Below are positions 56,237-64,000 of a stretch of DNA of 64,000 bases, piece by piece; the stretch's first letter is position 1, and each line of letters begins with the position of its first letter. The notes beneath the pieces were generated by a model. That model did not search any database. It was given only the letters and a program-made list of their open reading frames with translations, and was not told the origin of the DNA. This DNA comes from UBA6109 sp035366835 (GTDB lineage Bacteria > Desulfobacterota > Syntrophia > Syntrophales > UBA6109). Location of the stretch: assembly GCA_035366835.1 (NCBI GenBank), contig DAOSIS010000008.1, positions 49,285 to 113,284 on the forward strand. The letters run 5' to 3'. The position numbers and the translations under genes are program-made.

Positions 56237-56980
56237 ATGTCGATCCGGTCCGTCCATGATCCGGCCGTTGTCCCGAAGGTCGAGGCGCCGGCAGAACCGT
56301 CGGCCTCCCGGAAACCGCGGGATGGGGAGTGCGCCGCTTTCCGCAGCCTGCTGGAAGGGGCCGTCTTCCCGGGGTCCGCAGCGCCGGCATCGGTGAACGC
56401 GGTCCTCCCTGAAATCCTTCCTCATCTCGTCAGGATGCAGATGACCGAGTCGTGGCTGAGGATGATGGAAGGCGAGGAAGGCGTCGCAGGGGATCATGCC
56501 GGCCGGATCAATGTCCTCCTGACCGCGCCGCCCTCCCGCGAGGAGCCCGATGCGTCAAAAATCCGGCACAATTCGCGGGAAAATGGCGATCCCGGCGGCG
56601 GGGCGCTGTCCGCGGTCATTGAAGAGGCGGCCAGGACCTGCGGCGTCGATGCCGACCTCGTCCGCAGCATCATCGAGGTGGAGAGCGGCTTCCGGCCCGA
56701 CAGCCTCTCCGCGAAGGGCGCCATGGGACTCATGCAGCTCATGCCGGACACGGCGCGGGAACTGGGTGTCGGGGATCCCTACGATCCCCGGCAGAACATC
56801 ATGGGCGGGACGCGTTATCTGCGCCGCCTGATCGACCGCTACGGCGGCGACGTAGCGACGGCCCTTTCGGCCTACAACTGGGGCATGGGGAACGTGGATC
56901 GACGTCCCGGGGATATGCCGGCCGAAACGGTCGCCTACGTGGAACGCGTTTCGCGCCGCTACCGGGAGCTCAAGGCCTGA
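56237..56980 (+). CDS. Lytic transglycosylase (Slt-type)
   Basis: 247 residues from ATG 56237 (GAGGAGGAAAG upstream). The N-terminal 120 residues are not recognised (LPEILPHLVRMQMTESWLRM near 58-77). The C-terminal domain is Slt lytic transglycosylase: VDADLVRSIIEVESGFRPDS (Glu of the ES motif), SAKGAMGLMQLMPDTARELG, DPRQNIMGGTRYLRRLIDRY, ALSAYNWGMGNV. It cuts the glycan strands of peptidoglycan. No signal peptide is visible, as in FlgJ-type enzymes exported by the flagellar system. It is a good candidate for making the rod's hole, since FlgJ here has no hydrolase. It overlaps trmFO at the 3' ends by 11 bases. Confidence 0.88.
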   Translation: MSIRSVHDPAVVPKVEAPAEPSASRKPRDGECAAFRSLLEGAVFPGSAAPASVNAVLPEILPHLVRMQMTESWLRMMEGEEGVAGDHAGRINVLLTAPPSREEPDASKIRHNSRENGDPGGGALSAVIEEAARTCGVDADLVRSIIEVESGFRPDSLSAKGAMGLMQLMPDTARELGVGDPYDPRQNIMGGTRYLRRLIDRYGGDVATALSAYNWGMGNVDRRPGDMPAETVAYVERVSRRYRELKA

Positions 56981-58334
56981 CGGCCGCTCCGTGCGAGGCC
57001 TCCGATCCCTTCGTGAAGCCGTTCCTCTCCGCCCATTCACTCAGGTCGTGTCGGGAGCGCCCGGCGTACGCCTCCCCGCGCAGCCTGCGGGGAAGCCGCC
57101 GGAGCAGCGGGTCGAAGAGCCCGAAGGCGATGTTCATGGGCTGGAAAGACCGTCGCCCCGCCGGCCGTGTACCGAGATGCCGCAGAAGGGCGCCCAGGGC
57201 GGTCGTCGCGGGCGGAGGCTGAAAGCGCCTTCCCCGTGCCCGGCAGGCCATGCTGATCCCCGCAAGCAGGCCCGTCGCGGCCGATTCCACGTACCCCTCG
57301 ACGCCGGTGATCTGTCCCGCGAAAAAGAGGTCCGGCCGTGAGAGAAGCGACAGATCGCCCGCCAGGATGGACGGGGCCTCCAGGAACGTATTCCGGTGGA
57401 TGCTCCCGTAGCGGGCGAATTCGGCTTCCTCCAGGCCCGGGATGGTGCGGAAGATCCGCTGCTGCTCCGGCCATGCGAGTTTCGTCTGAAATCCCACGAG
57501 ATTGAAGAGCGTCTCCTGCCGGTTTTCCGCCCTCAGCTGCACGACGGCGTGGGGCGGCGACCCCGTGCGGGGATCGGTCAGTCCCACCGGCTTCATGGGG
57601 CCGAAGCGGAGCGTGTCGACCCCCCGGGCCGCCAGCACCTCGATCGGCAGGCATCCTTCGAAATAGACCGTTTCTTCGAACGGCCGGGGTTCGACCGTCC
57701 TCCCCTCGACGATCGCCTTCCGGAGCGCCTCGTATTGCTCCTCCGTCAGGGGGCAGTTCCAGTAGTCGCCCTCGCCTTCGACATACCGCGAGGCGCGGAA
57801 CATCCGTTCATAGCGGAGGGTGCCGCCGTCGACGATGGGGGAAATGGCGTCGTAGAAGAAGAGATGGTTCTTGCCCGTCAGCGCGGCGATTTCCGTGGCG
57901 AGGGCATCCGACGTCAAGGGGCCCGTGGCGATGATGACGGGACCTTCCGGCGGGATCGCCGTCACCTCCTCCCGCCGGATCTCGATCCTCCCGGTGCCGG
58001 ACAGGCGCTCTTCGATGCAGCGGGAAAATTCAAGGCGGTCGACGGCCAGCGCCCTATCGGCCGGAACGGCGGCGGCGTCCGCCGCCTCCAGAAGGATCGA
58101 GCCCAGGAAACGCATCTCCCTCTTGAGGACCCCCGGCGCCGAGTCGGGCCGGTCGGACCGCAGGGAATTGCTGCAGACCAGTTCCGCCAGCAGGGGCGAC
58201 CGGTGGGCGGCGGAGAAGCGCGCCGGCTTCATCTCGAACAGTCGAACCGCAAGGCCGCATCGGGACAACTGCCAGGCGGCTTCGCATCCCGCCAGGCCGC
58301 CGCCGATCACGATGACGGGCCGGGTTTCATTCAT
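56970..58334 (-). CDS. trmFO: tRNA m5U54 methyltransferase TrmFO
   Basis: 454 residues. FAD-binding start PVIVIGGGLAGCEAAWQLSR (about 6-25), FEMKPARFSAAHRS, CSNSLRS, and the C-terminal FAGQITGVEGYVESAATGL. TrmFO is the folate-dependent enzyme that makes ribothymidine at tRNA position 54, used in place of TrmA in many Gram-positive and deltaproteobacterial genomes. The start overlaps the topA stop by 8 bases; topA and dprA lie upstream in the same operon, an arrangement known from several phyla. Confidence 0.96.
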   Translation of the reverse strand: MNETRPVIVIGGGLAGCEAAWQLSRCGLAVRLFEMKPARFSAAHRSPLLAELVCSNSLRSDRPDSAPGVLKREMRFLGSILLEAADAAAVPADRALAVDRLEFSRCIEERLSGTGRIEIRREEVTAIPPEGPVIIATGPLTSDALATEIAALTGKNHLFFYDAISPIVDGGTLRYERMFRASRYVEGEGDYWNCPLTEEQYEALRKAIVEGRTVEPRPFEETVYFEGCLPIEVLAARGVDTLRFGPMKPVGLTDPRTGSPPHAVVQLRAENRQETLFNLVGFQTKLAWPEQQRIFRTIPGLEEAEFARYGSIHRNTFLEAPSILAGDLSLLSRPDLFFAGQITGVEGYVESAATGLLAGISMACRARGRRFQPPPATTALGALLRHLGTRPAGRRSFQPMNIAFGLFDPLLRRLPRRLRGEAYAGRSRHDLSEWAERNGFTKGSEASHGAAVRP

Positions 58335-60588
58335 TTCGTACGGCCGTGCTCTTGTACTTGCATTCCTTCCGGAAGCAGGCGCGGTAGGAGCCGCCGCTCC
58401 GGTTCGTTTTTTCCACGAGGAAGGGCGCCCCGCAGGAAGGGCAGGGTTCGGGCACCGGGCGGTTCCAGAGGGCGAACTTGCAGGTCGGGTAATTCGTGCA
58501 GCTGTAGAAGACCTTTCCCTTCTTGGTCCTCTTCTCGGACAGTTTTCCCGTACAGCCCGGTTCGGGACAGGCGACGCCGAGGTCGAGCGGCATGGTGCTC
58601 CGGCATTCGGGATAGCCCGAGCAGCCGAGGAAGCGGCCGAAACGGCCCTGCTTGAAGACCATGGGCCTGCCGCATTTTTCGCAGGTTTTCCCCGTGGGCT
58701 CTACCTCTTTGGGCGCCGCGGGGCCGGGATCGCCGTTGGGCTGGAGATTGCGGGTGTTCTTGCACTCGGGGTAATTGGAGCAGGCGACGAACCGGCCGTT
58801 CCTCCCCCACTTGATGACCATCGGGCTGCCGCACTTCTCGCAGAGGAGATCGGTGGGGGTTTCCTCCCGTTTGACGTTGCGCATCTCCTTCTGCGCCTTT
58901 TTCAGTTCTTCCTCGAAAGCGCCGTAAAAAGTCCGGAGCGTCTGCAGGCGGTTCTGCTTGCCCTCTTCGATGCCGTCCAGCTCCTTCTCCAGCCCGGCGG
59001 TGAATTCCACGTCCAGGATGCGGGGGAAGTTCTTGACCAGCAATTCGTTGACCACGGCGCCCAGATCGGTCGGACGGAAGCGGCCGCCTTCGAGGCGGAC
59101 GTAGTCCCGGTCCTGGATCGTGCTCAGGATCGACGCGTAGGTGCTCGGCCTACCGATCCCCTTTTCTTCGAGTTCCCGCACCAGAGAGGCCTCCGTGAAC
59201 CGGGGCGGCGGCTGGGTGAATTTCTGTTCGGACTTCAGTTCCAGGAGGTCCAGGGGATCGCCCGGCGCAAGTTCGGGCAGGATGTGGCCGATCTCGTCGT
59301 CGGTTTGGCCGTTGTCTTCCTTGCCCTCCGTGTACACGATCGTGAAGCCGGGGAACTTCAGGATGGAGCCCTGGGCGCGCAGGAGGCAATTGGCGGCCGC
59401 GACATCGAGCGTCGTCTGGTCGTAGACGGCCGGATTCATCTGGCTTGCCATGAAGCGGTTCCAGATCAGCTGATACAGGCGGAACTGATCGGGCGAAAGG
59501 AAATCCTTGATGTCCTGGGGCCGATACTTCATCGAGGAAGGCCGGATCGCCTCGTGGGCGTCCTGGGCCGATCCGGAGACCTTGAAAACCCTGGGTTTGG
59601 GCGGCAGGTACGCGGAGTCGTAGTTGTCGCGGATGTACTCCCGGGCCTCCCGCAGCGCATCATCGGAGATGCGGACGGAGTCCGTTCTCATGTAGGTGAT
59701 GAGGCCGACGGGCCCCTCGGGGCCCAGCTCGACGCCCTCGTAGAGCCGCTGGGCGACGCTCATCGTCTTCTTGGCCGAGAAGCGCAGCCAGCGGGACGCC
59801 TCCTGCTGGAGCTTGCTCGTGGTGAAGGGCGGCAGAGGAGAGCGTTTCACCTCTTTCCGGTCGAGAGAGGAGACGCGAAATTCCGCGCCGCGCAGGGTTG
59901 CCGCGACCGCGGCGGCCGCCTCGGCGTTTTCGATCCGCGCCTTCTTGCCGTCGATCTTGAGCAGCTTGGCTTCGAAGGCGGGGGGCAGTTTTCCTTGGAG
60001 GCGTGCGGCGATGAGCCAGTACTCTTCCGCAACGAAGGCGCGGATTTCTTCCTCGCGCTCGCAGACGAGGCGCACGGCCACGGACTGGACCCGCCCCGCG
60101 CTCAGCCCGCGCTTCACCTTGTCCCAGAGGATGGGGCTGATCTGGTAGCCGACCAGCCGGTCCAGCGTCCGGCGGGTCTGCTGGGCGTCGAACTTGTTGA
60201 GGTCCAGGTCGCGGGGGTGGTTCAGGGCCTCCAGGACGGTGCTCCTGGTCAGGTCGTTGAAAAGCACTCGCTGGACCGGCTTCCCCTTCGCCTTGATCTC
60301 CTCGGCGATGTGCCAGGCGATCGCCTCGCCTTCGCGGTCGGGGTCCGGGGCGAGAAGGATGCGGTCGGCCGCCTTGGCCGCCTTCTTCAGCTCCGCGATC
60401 ACCTTTTTCTTTTCGGGGATGACCTCGTAGGTCGGTTCGAAGTCCCTGGCCGGATCGATGCCGAGCGTCTTCTTGGGAAGATCCTTGACGTGTCCGACGG
60501 ACGCGCGGATGTCGAAATCCGCGCCCAGGTATTTTTTGAGGGTTTTCACCTTCGTGGGCGACTCCACGACAAGCAGCGATGAAGACAT
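58327..60588 (-). CDS. topA: DNA topoisomerase I (TopA)
   Basis: 753 residues. TOPRIM start LLVVESPTKVKTLKKYLG, then the catalytic acid motif DPDREGEAIAWHIAEEI, and the active-site Tyr299 in GLITYMRTDSVRIS. The C-terminus has four Cys4 zinc ribbons (CEKCGSPMVIKW, CEKCGRPMVFKQ, CPEPGCTGKL, CPSCGAPFLV). TopA relaxes negative supercoils. The ATG has AAGGAG about 12 bases upstream. Second gene in dprA-topA-trmFO. Confidence 0.97.
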   Translation of the reverse strand: MSSSLLVVESPTKVKTLKKYLGADFDIRASVGHVKDLPKKTLGIDPARDFEPTYEVIPEKKKVIAELKKAAKAADRILLAPDPDREGEAIAWHIAEEIKAKGKPVQRVLFNDLTRSTVLEALNHPRDLDLNKFDAQQTRRTLDRLVGYQISPILWDKVKRGLSAGRVQSVAVRLVCEREEEIRAFVAEEYWLIAARLQGKLPPAFEAKLLKIDGKKARIENAEAAAAVAATLRGAEFRVSSLDRKEVKRSPLPPFTTSKLQQEASRWLRFSAKKTMSVAQRLYEGVELGPEGPVGLITYMRTDSVRISDDALREAREYIRDNYDSAYLPPKPRVFKVSGSAQDAHEAIRPSSMKYRPQDIKDFLSPDQFRLYQLIWNRFMASQMNPAVYDQTTLDVAAANCLLRAQGSILKFPGFTIVYTEGKEDNGQTDDEIGHILPELAPGDPLDLLELKSEQKFTQPPPRFTEASLVRELEEKGIGRPSTYASILSTIQDRDYVRLEGGRFRPTDLGAVVNELLVKNFPRILDVEFTAGLEKELDGIEEGKQNRLQTLRTFYGAFEEELKKAQKEMRNVKREETPTDLLCEKCGSPMVIKWGRNGRFVACSNYPECKNTRNLQPNGDPGPAAPKEVEPTGKTCEKCGRPMVFKQGRFGRFLGCSGYPECRSTMPLDLGVACPEPGCTGKLSEKRTKKGKVFYSCTNYPTCKFALWNRPVPEPCPSCGAPFLVEKTNRSGGSYRACFRKECKYKSTAVRNE

Positions 60589-60597
60589 AGAGCGTTT

Positions 60598-61716
60598 CTA
60601 CTCCTTGGCGACAAAACGTTTTCCGGGCAGTTGGGTCACCCGCCCGGCGATCTCGAGTTTCGTAAGCAATTCCAGGACCCGCTGTGCGTTCAATCCCGCC
60701 GCGGCCGCGATCCCGTCCAATTCCCTGGGGCCGGCGGCAAGCAGGCGGAGAATCGCTCCTTCCGCGCCCGTGGGGTCCTCTCCTGCGGGCGGCTTTTTCG
60801 CCTCCGGCATCGGGCGGCAGGCGGAGGCCGGGACGCTTCCCAGCCGCGGACGGATCTCTTCGAGGATGTCCTCCACGTCTTCCACCAGCTTGGCGCCGTC
60901 CTTGATGAGGCGGTGCGTGCCCCTGGACCCGGCGGCGTCGATGGCGCCGGGTACGGCGAAGACCTCGCGGCCCTGTTCGAGTGCGTAGCGCACCGTGATC
61001 AGCGAACCGCTCTTCTCCCCGGCCTCGACCACGACAACGCCCAGGGACAATCCGCTGATGATCCGGTTGCGGGCCGGAAAATGTTTCGCGAGGGGCTCCG
61101 TTCCCAGCGGGTACTCCGATACCAGGGCGCCGTTTCCGGCAACGGCCGGATAGAGCCGGCCGTTCTCCGGGGGGTAGATCACGTCGATGCCGCAACCCAG
61201 GACGGCGATGGTCCTGCCGCGCCCGCTCAACGCGCCTTCGTGGGCGGCCGTGTCGATCCCTCGCGCCAGGCCGCTTACCACGACAACACCCTTCAATGCA
61301 AGTTCCCTGCAAAGCTTCTGCGTCGCGTAGCGGCCATAGGGGCTGGCCCGGCGCGAACCGACCACCGCGATCCGGGCCTCGTCGACGGGCAGGGACCCTT
61401 TCACGTACAGGAGCGGCGGGCAGTCGTAGATGCTGCGCAACTCCTGCGGAAAGGAGGGGTCGCCGGAGCAAAGGAGGGTGATGCCGGCTTCCCGCGTGCG
61501 GGCGATCTCCGCTTCGCATTCCCGCCAGGCGTCGAACTCGCGGATGCGCGCCACGGTCTTCGGTCCGATTCCGGGAACCGCCCTCAATTCCCCGGGCGAG
61601 GCCGCGAACACGCGCTCGGGCGCACCGAAGGCGGAAAGCAGCGCCCGGAAGGATTCGGCGCCGACGCCCTCCAGGCGGCTCAGGGCGGTCCAGTATGTCA
61701 GGGAATTCCGTTCCAT
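60598..61716 (-). CDS. dprA: DNA-processing protein DprA
   Basis: 372 residues. N-terminal helix-hairpin-helix region (VGAESFRALLSAF, VPGIGPKTVARIREF), the Rossmann core (IAVVGSRRASPYGRYATQKL, VVVSGLARGIDTAAHEGALS, IAVLGCGIDVIYPPENGRLY, NRIISGLSLGVVVVEAGEKS) and a C-terminal winged helix (from about 310). DprA loads RecA on incoming single strands during natural transformation, but is common in non-competent species too. First gene of dprA-topA-trmFO. Confidence 0.96.
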   Translation of the reverse strand: MERNSLTYWTALSRLEGVGAESFRALLSAFGAPERVFAASPGELRAVPGIGPKTVARIREFDAWRECEAEIARTREAGITLLCSGDPSFPQELRSIYDCPPLLYVKGSLPVDEARIAVVGSRRASPYGRYATQKLCRELALKGVVVVSGLARGIDTAAHEGALSGRGRTIAVLGCGIDVIYPPENGRLYPAVAGNGALVSEYPLGTEPLAKHFPARNRIISGLSLGVVVVEAGEKSGSLITVRYALEQGREVFAVPGAIDAAGSRGTHRLIKDGAKLVEDVEDILEEIRPRLGSVPASACRPMPEAKKPPAGEDPTGAEGAILRLLAAGPRELDGIAAAAGLNAQRVLELLTKLEIAGRVTQLPGKRFVAKE

Positions 61717-62152
61717 GCCGTCGTTTCCGGGAAAAAGCCCGTGCGATCTGCGAATCCGGGAACCCGGTTCCCGGCGCGATCCCTGGCCGGGGATGCCTGC
61801 CGCCGCTTCCGGGCGGCCGTGGAATCGAAGTGGAGAATCCGGAGAAGAAGAGGCGTCGCCGAAAAGACCGTCCGGACGTCTTTCAAACCTGCCGTGGGCC
61901 GATAGCGGCCGGGGCGGGGCTATAAAAGCGCATTCCTTATTGATCCTGGTGCCTTGCGCCGCTCCGGGAGGGGTGACGCCGCTGACAGGCGCGATAAATA
62001 GCCCGGAAGCAGGGAGGTGTCAAGCTTTTTCGACGAGGGGGCGGTTGCGTTCTTGAAGCCTTTGGGCTAAAGAGTGCCCGAGGCCGCGTCGTCTCCAGCC
62101 GAACAGGAAAGATGGGGCGGAGGCGCCGGCCGGACGGTTTTTCGAGGCAAGA
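61717..62152. other. 436-base divergent intergenic region
   Basis: This gap between dprA (-) and the secreted protein gene (+) holds a good sigma-70-type promoter for dprA (61995-62023) and a long leader of about 270 bases. Within the leader, on the - strand, AAAGAC pairs with GTCTTT around GTCCGGAC (61863-61883), ending in TTTT. I see no convincing gene: the short frames here lack ribosome binding sites and family features. No promoter for the + strand gene is clear. Confidence 0.6.
61995..62023 (-). promoter_or_regulatory. Sigma-70-type promoter for the dprA operon
   Basis: On the - strand: TTGACA, exactly 17 bases, TATTTA. The -35 hexamer is perfect and the -10 has four of six consensus bases (TA-T---type match). 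Transcription would begin near 61988. The predicted leader before dprA is unusually long (about 270 bases). Confidence 0.7.
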
Positions 62153-63841
62153 ATGAAGAGGAGACTTTCGCTCGTTTGTTTCTTCCTGGTAATCCTGTAC
62201 GGGACGGTTGTTCCCGCCTGCGGTCATGCGGCGGCCGCCGATGGCGGCGAGGCGCGGACGGATTCCGGAGAATATCTCCGCCCGGTGCTGTCGGTCTCGC
62301 CCCGCGAGATCGATTTCGGAGCGATCGGCCCCGGAGAGGGGACCCGCTCCTCCTATCTGCTGAAGAACCTCGGCAGCGGTCCGCTCCTGTGGTCGATGGA
62401 CCAGCCGGAGGGGTGGAGCGTCTTCGACAACCGGAAACTGTCCGGGACGCTGGAGGCGGTGCCCGCGGAGCTGAATCTGCACCTGAGCTCGCTGACCGAC
62501 ATCGTTGAAAGTCCGGAGAAGAACGGCAAGATCTTTCCCTTTCAACTGACCGTCGAAACGGGGGCCCGGTCGATAACCCTGCGCAAGAGCTTCCCAGCGG
62601 GCCTGCACCGCCAGAGCATCCGCCTTTCCTCCAATGGAGGATCGCGGACCGTCTTCTTCAGCTTCCGCGTCGCCGGCGAAGAATCGTTTCCCGTGCTGGA
62701 CGTCCAGCCCCTTCGCGTGGACTTCGGCGTCGTTGCGCCGGGGAAGCACAGTTCGCGGCGGATCCGCCTCGCCAACAAGGGACGGGAGGCCCTGAAATGG
62801 ATCGCTACCGTTCCCGGCGGCCGGACGGCTGCCGCGCCGCCGCCGTCGGGGCGATACCTCTCCTTTCGAAACGAGGAGAGCCGCGGCGTCGCTTCCTTCA
62901 GCCCTCCGCCCTATCTGCGTGACACCCTTCAGCTGAGCGGCGGCTGGACGGACGAAGAGGGCTATCCGCTCGCGAGTGGAGAAGCGCCGATCCTGCACTA
63001 CCGGTTTTCGGGAACGGGGATTCTTCTGTATTACATCCGCATCCCCGGCGGGGGGAATCTGGTCCTGTATCTCGACGACCGGTGGGTGACCGAACTGGAC
63101 GGGGCCGCCGACAGGAGGGAAGAAAGCGACTTCGCCGTGGCTGCGGATCTCCCGGATGGCCCGCACGTCCTGACCGTGGCCGCCAAGGCGGGGAAGGTCG
63201 TCGTCGAGGGCGTACGGGTCTTCGGGCCGGAAATGCAGAAAGGTCCCGCGGGCTGGCTCGGCGTCGTTCCCAACCAGGGAAAGACGACGAGGGAAAACGA
63301 CTACCTGAGCATTGTCCTCAACACCCGGTCGATGCAGCCCGGGCTCTACGCCGACAGGATCCTGTTTTCGTCGAACGGCGGAGAGGCGGCCGTCGAAGTC
63401 TCCGTCGAAGTGGCCGCGGAGACGGCGTTGAAGTTGATCGACGTGTACCGTTTCAGCCTTGCCGGCGATTACCTCTACACGTCCAATCCGCAGGCCGAGA
63501 CGGCGAGGATCTCCGCGAAGGGATACCGGAAGGATGGCCTCGCCTTTCAGTTGTTCCCCGCCGGGACACCGGGCACGACGGATTTTCACCGCTGGTATCA
63601 CCCGGGGAAAGGAGACCATTTCTACTCGCACGATGCAACGGGGGGCGGAAAACCGCTTCAGGGATACCTCTACGAAGGATCGATCGGCGCTATCGCCACC
63701 TCCCGGATCAGCGGCACGAGGGAGCTGTTCCGCTGGTTCAAACCCGCGACGTCGACGCATTTCTACACGACCGATCCGGCGGGGGAAGGGGCCGGCAAGC
63801 GCGGCTACCGCTTCGACGGCATCGCCGGATTCGTCCGGTGA
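62153..63841 (+). CDS. Secreted protein with ASH-like Ig domains and DUF5648-like repeats
   Basis: 562 residues. Signal peptide with a possible lipobox-like end (LVCFFLVILYGTVVPACG, about 7-24). Two ASH/HYDIN-type Ig-like domains: LSVSPREIDFGAIGPGEGTR (about 46-65) and LDVQPLRVDFGVVAPGKHSS (about 182-201). A middle beta-rich part resembles a carbohydrate-binding jelly-roll. The C-terminal 135 residues carry repeats of an FYT/FYS type: RFSLAGDYLYTSNPQ, KGDHFYSHDATG, TSTHFYTTDPAGEG, the pattern of DUF5648. It is probably exported and may bind cell-surface or extracellular material. The ATG has GGCAAGA upstream. The function is not known. Confidence 0.8.
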   Translation: MKRRLSLVCFFLVILYGTVVPACGHAAAADGGEARTDSGEYLRPVLSVSPREIDFGAIGPGEGTRSSYLLKNLGSGPLLWSMDQPEGWSVFDNRKLSGTLEAVPAELNLHLSSLTDIVESPEKNGKIFPFQLTVETGARSITLRKSFPAGLHRQSIRLSSNGGSRTVFFSFRVAGEESFPVLDVQPLRVDFGVVAPGKHSSRRIRLANKGREALKWIATVPGGRTAAAPPPSGRYLSFRNEESRGVASFSPPPYLRDTLQLSGGWTDEEGYPLASGEAPILHYRFSGTGILLYYIRIPGGGNLVLYLDDRWVTELDGAADRREESDFAVAADLPDGPHVLTVAAKAGKVVVEGVRVFGPEMQKGPAGWLGVVPNQGKTTRENDYLSIVLNTRSMQPGLYADRILFSSNGGEAAVEVSVEVAAETALKLIDVYRFSLAGDYLYTSNPQAETARISAKGYRKDGLAFQLFPAGTPGTTDFHRWYHPGKGDHFYSHDATGGGKPLQGYLYEGSIGAIATSRISGTRELFRWFKPATSTHFYTTDPAGEGAGKRGYRFDGIAGFVR

Positions 63842-63872
63842 GAAAAAACCGGTTCCCGGGCCTGTTTTGATC

Positions 63873-63901
63873 TTGACAAACCGCGTCAAAGGGGTTAAGG
63901 A
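63873..63901 (+). promoter_or_regulatory. Possible promoter of the tRNA gene
   Basis: A perfect TTGACA (63873-63878) is followed after 17 bases by TAAGGA, a poor -10 element. The tRNA starts 33 bases further on. The position and the -35 sequence favour it; the weak -10 keeps it tentative. Just upstream an imperfect AAAAC..GTTTT arm (63845-63868) may terminate the preceding gene. Confidence 0.4.
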
Positions 63902-63933
63902 GCACTTTCTTTGAAAGTCAGGGAAGACCGTGT

Positions 63934-64000
<67 letters not shown>

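Noticed and set aside
57871..60582. A 903-codon + strand open frame opposite trmFO and topA
   Set aside because: It is antisense to two clear housekeeping genes, has no family features and is explained by high GC codon use.
61878..61905. GCCGATAG on the + strand, a possible sigma-28 -10 element
   Set aside because: Nothing like TAAAG lies 12 bases upstream, so only one half of the promoter is present.

Overview
This is a GC-rich chromosomal window dominated by one very large flagellar locus. Gene content (polar-flagellum regulators FlhF/FlhG, sigma-28 FliA with FlgM, sigma-54-type promoters, CsrA-FliW, TrmFO-type tRNA methylation) fits a motile Gram-negative deltaproteobacterium (Desulfobacterota, perhaps a Syntrophales-like lineage). 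That placement is inferred from gene content, not from a marker tree. L- and P-ring genes (flgH, flgI) show that there is an outer membrane.

Layout, left to right on the + strand: a stator block (motA cut by the window edge, then two different motB-like genes); the C-ring and export apparatus (fliL, fliM, fliN, fliO, fliP, fliQ, fliR, flhB, flhA); the placement and regulation genes (flhF, flhG, fliA); a second fliL-like gene; a degenerate histidine-kinase-like gene; two small unknown or DUF2802-like genes; a fliK-like gene; a stand-alone FlhB C-terminal domain; then rod, ring and hook-junction genes (flgF, flgG, flgA, flgH, flgI, short flgJ, flgM, flgN, flgK, flgL) and csrA-fliW. From 26.9 kb the late filament genes run on the - strand (flaG, fliT, fliS, fliD, fliC), with clear sigma-28 promoters and a strong terminator after fliC.

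From 33.4 to 51.9 kb a tightly overlapped 15-gene - strand operon makes and attaches a nonulosonic acid of the pseudaminic acid type to flagellin. It encodes PseB (fused to a MerR-like DNA-binding domain), PseC, an oxidoreductase, a cytidylyltransferase/aminotransferase fusion, PseG, a sugar formyltransferase, PseI, an N-acetyl-sugar amidotransferase with its HisH/HisF partners, a GNAT acetyltransferase, glycosyltransferases and the Maf flagellin glycosyltransferase. A sigma-54-type promoter lies upstream. Extra enzymes beyond the textbook Pse pathway suggest an unusual, further aminated, formylated or amidinated sugar. Beyond it are a CgeB-like glycosyltransferase, a TPR protein, a sigma-28-controlled 71-residue protein, an HD-GYP response regulator and a lytic transglycosylase that probably supplies the peptidoglycan cleavage missing from the short FlgJ.

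The right end is housekeeping (trmFO, topA, dprA, all -), then a secreted multi-domain protein and a truncated tRNA-Arg(TCT). Four intergenic copies of an element with conserved inverted ends but two kinds of core are scattered through the flagellar region. The most interesting leads are the complementary loss of key residues in the two MotB proteins, the MerR-PseB fusion inside a non-canonical nonulosonate operon, the modular inverted-end repeats, and a set of five sigma-28 promoters with an invariant 12-base spacer.
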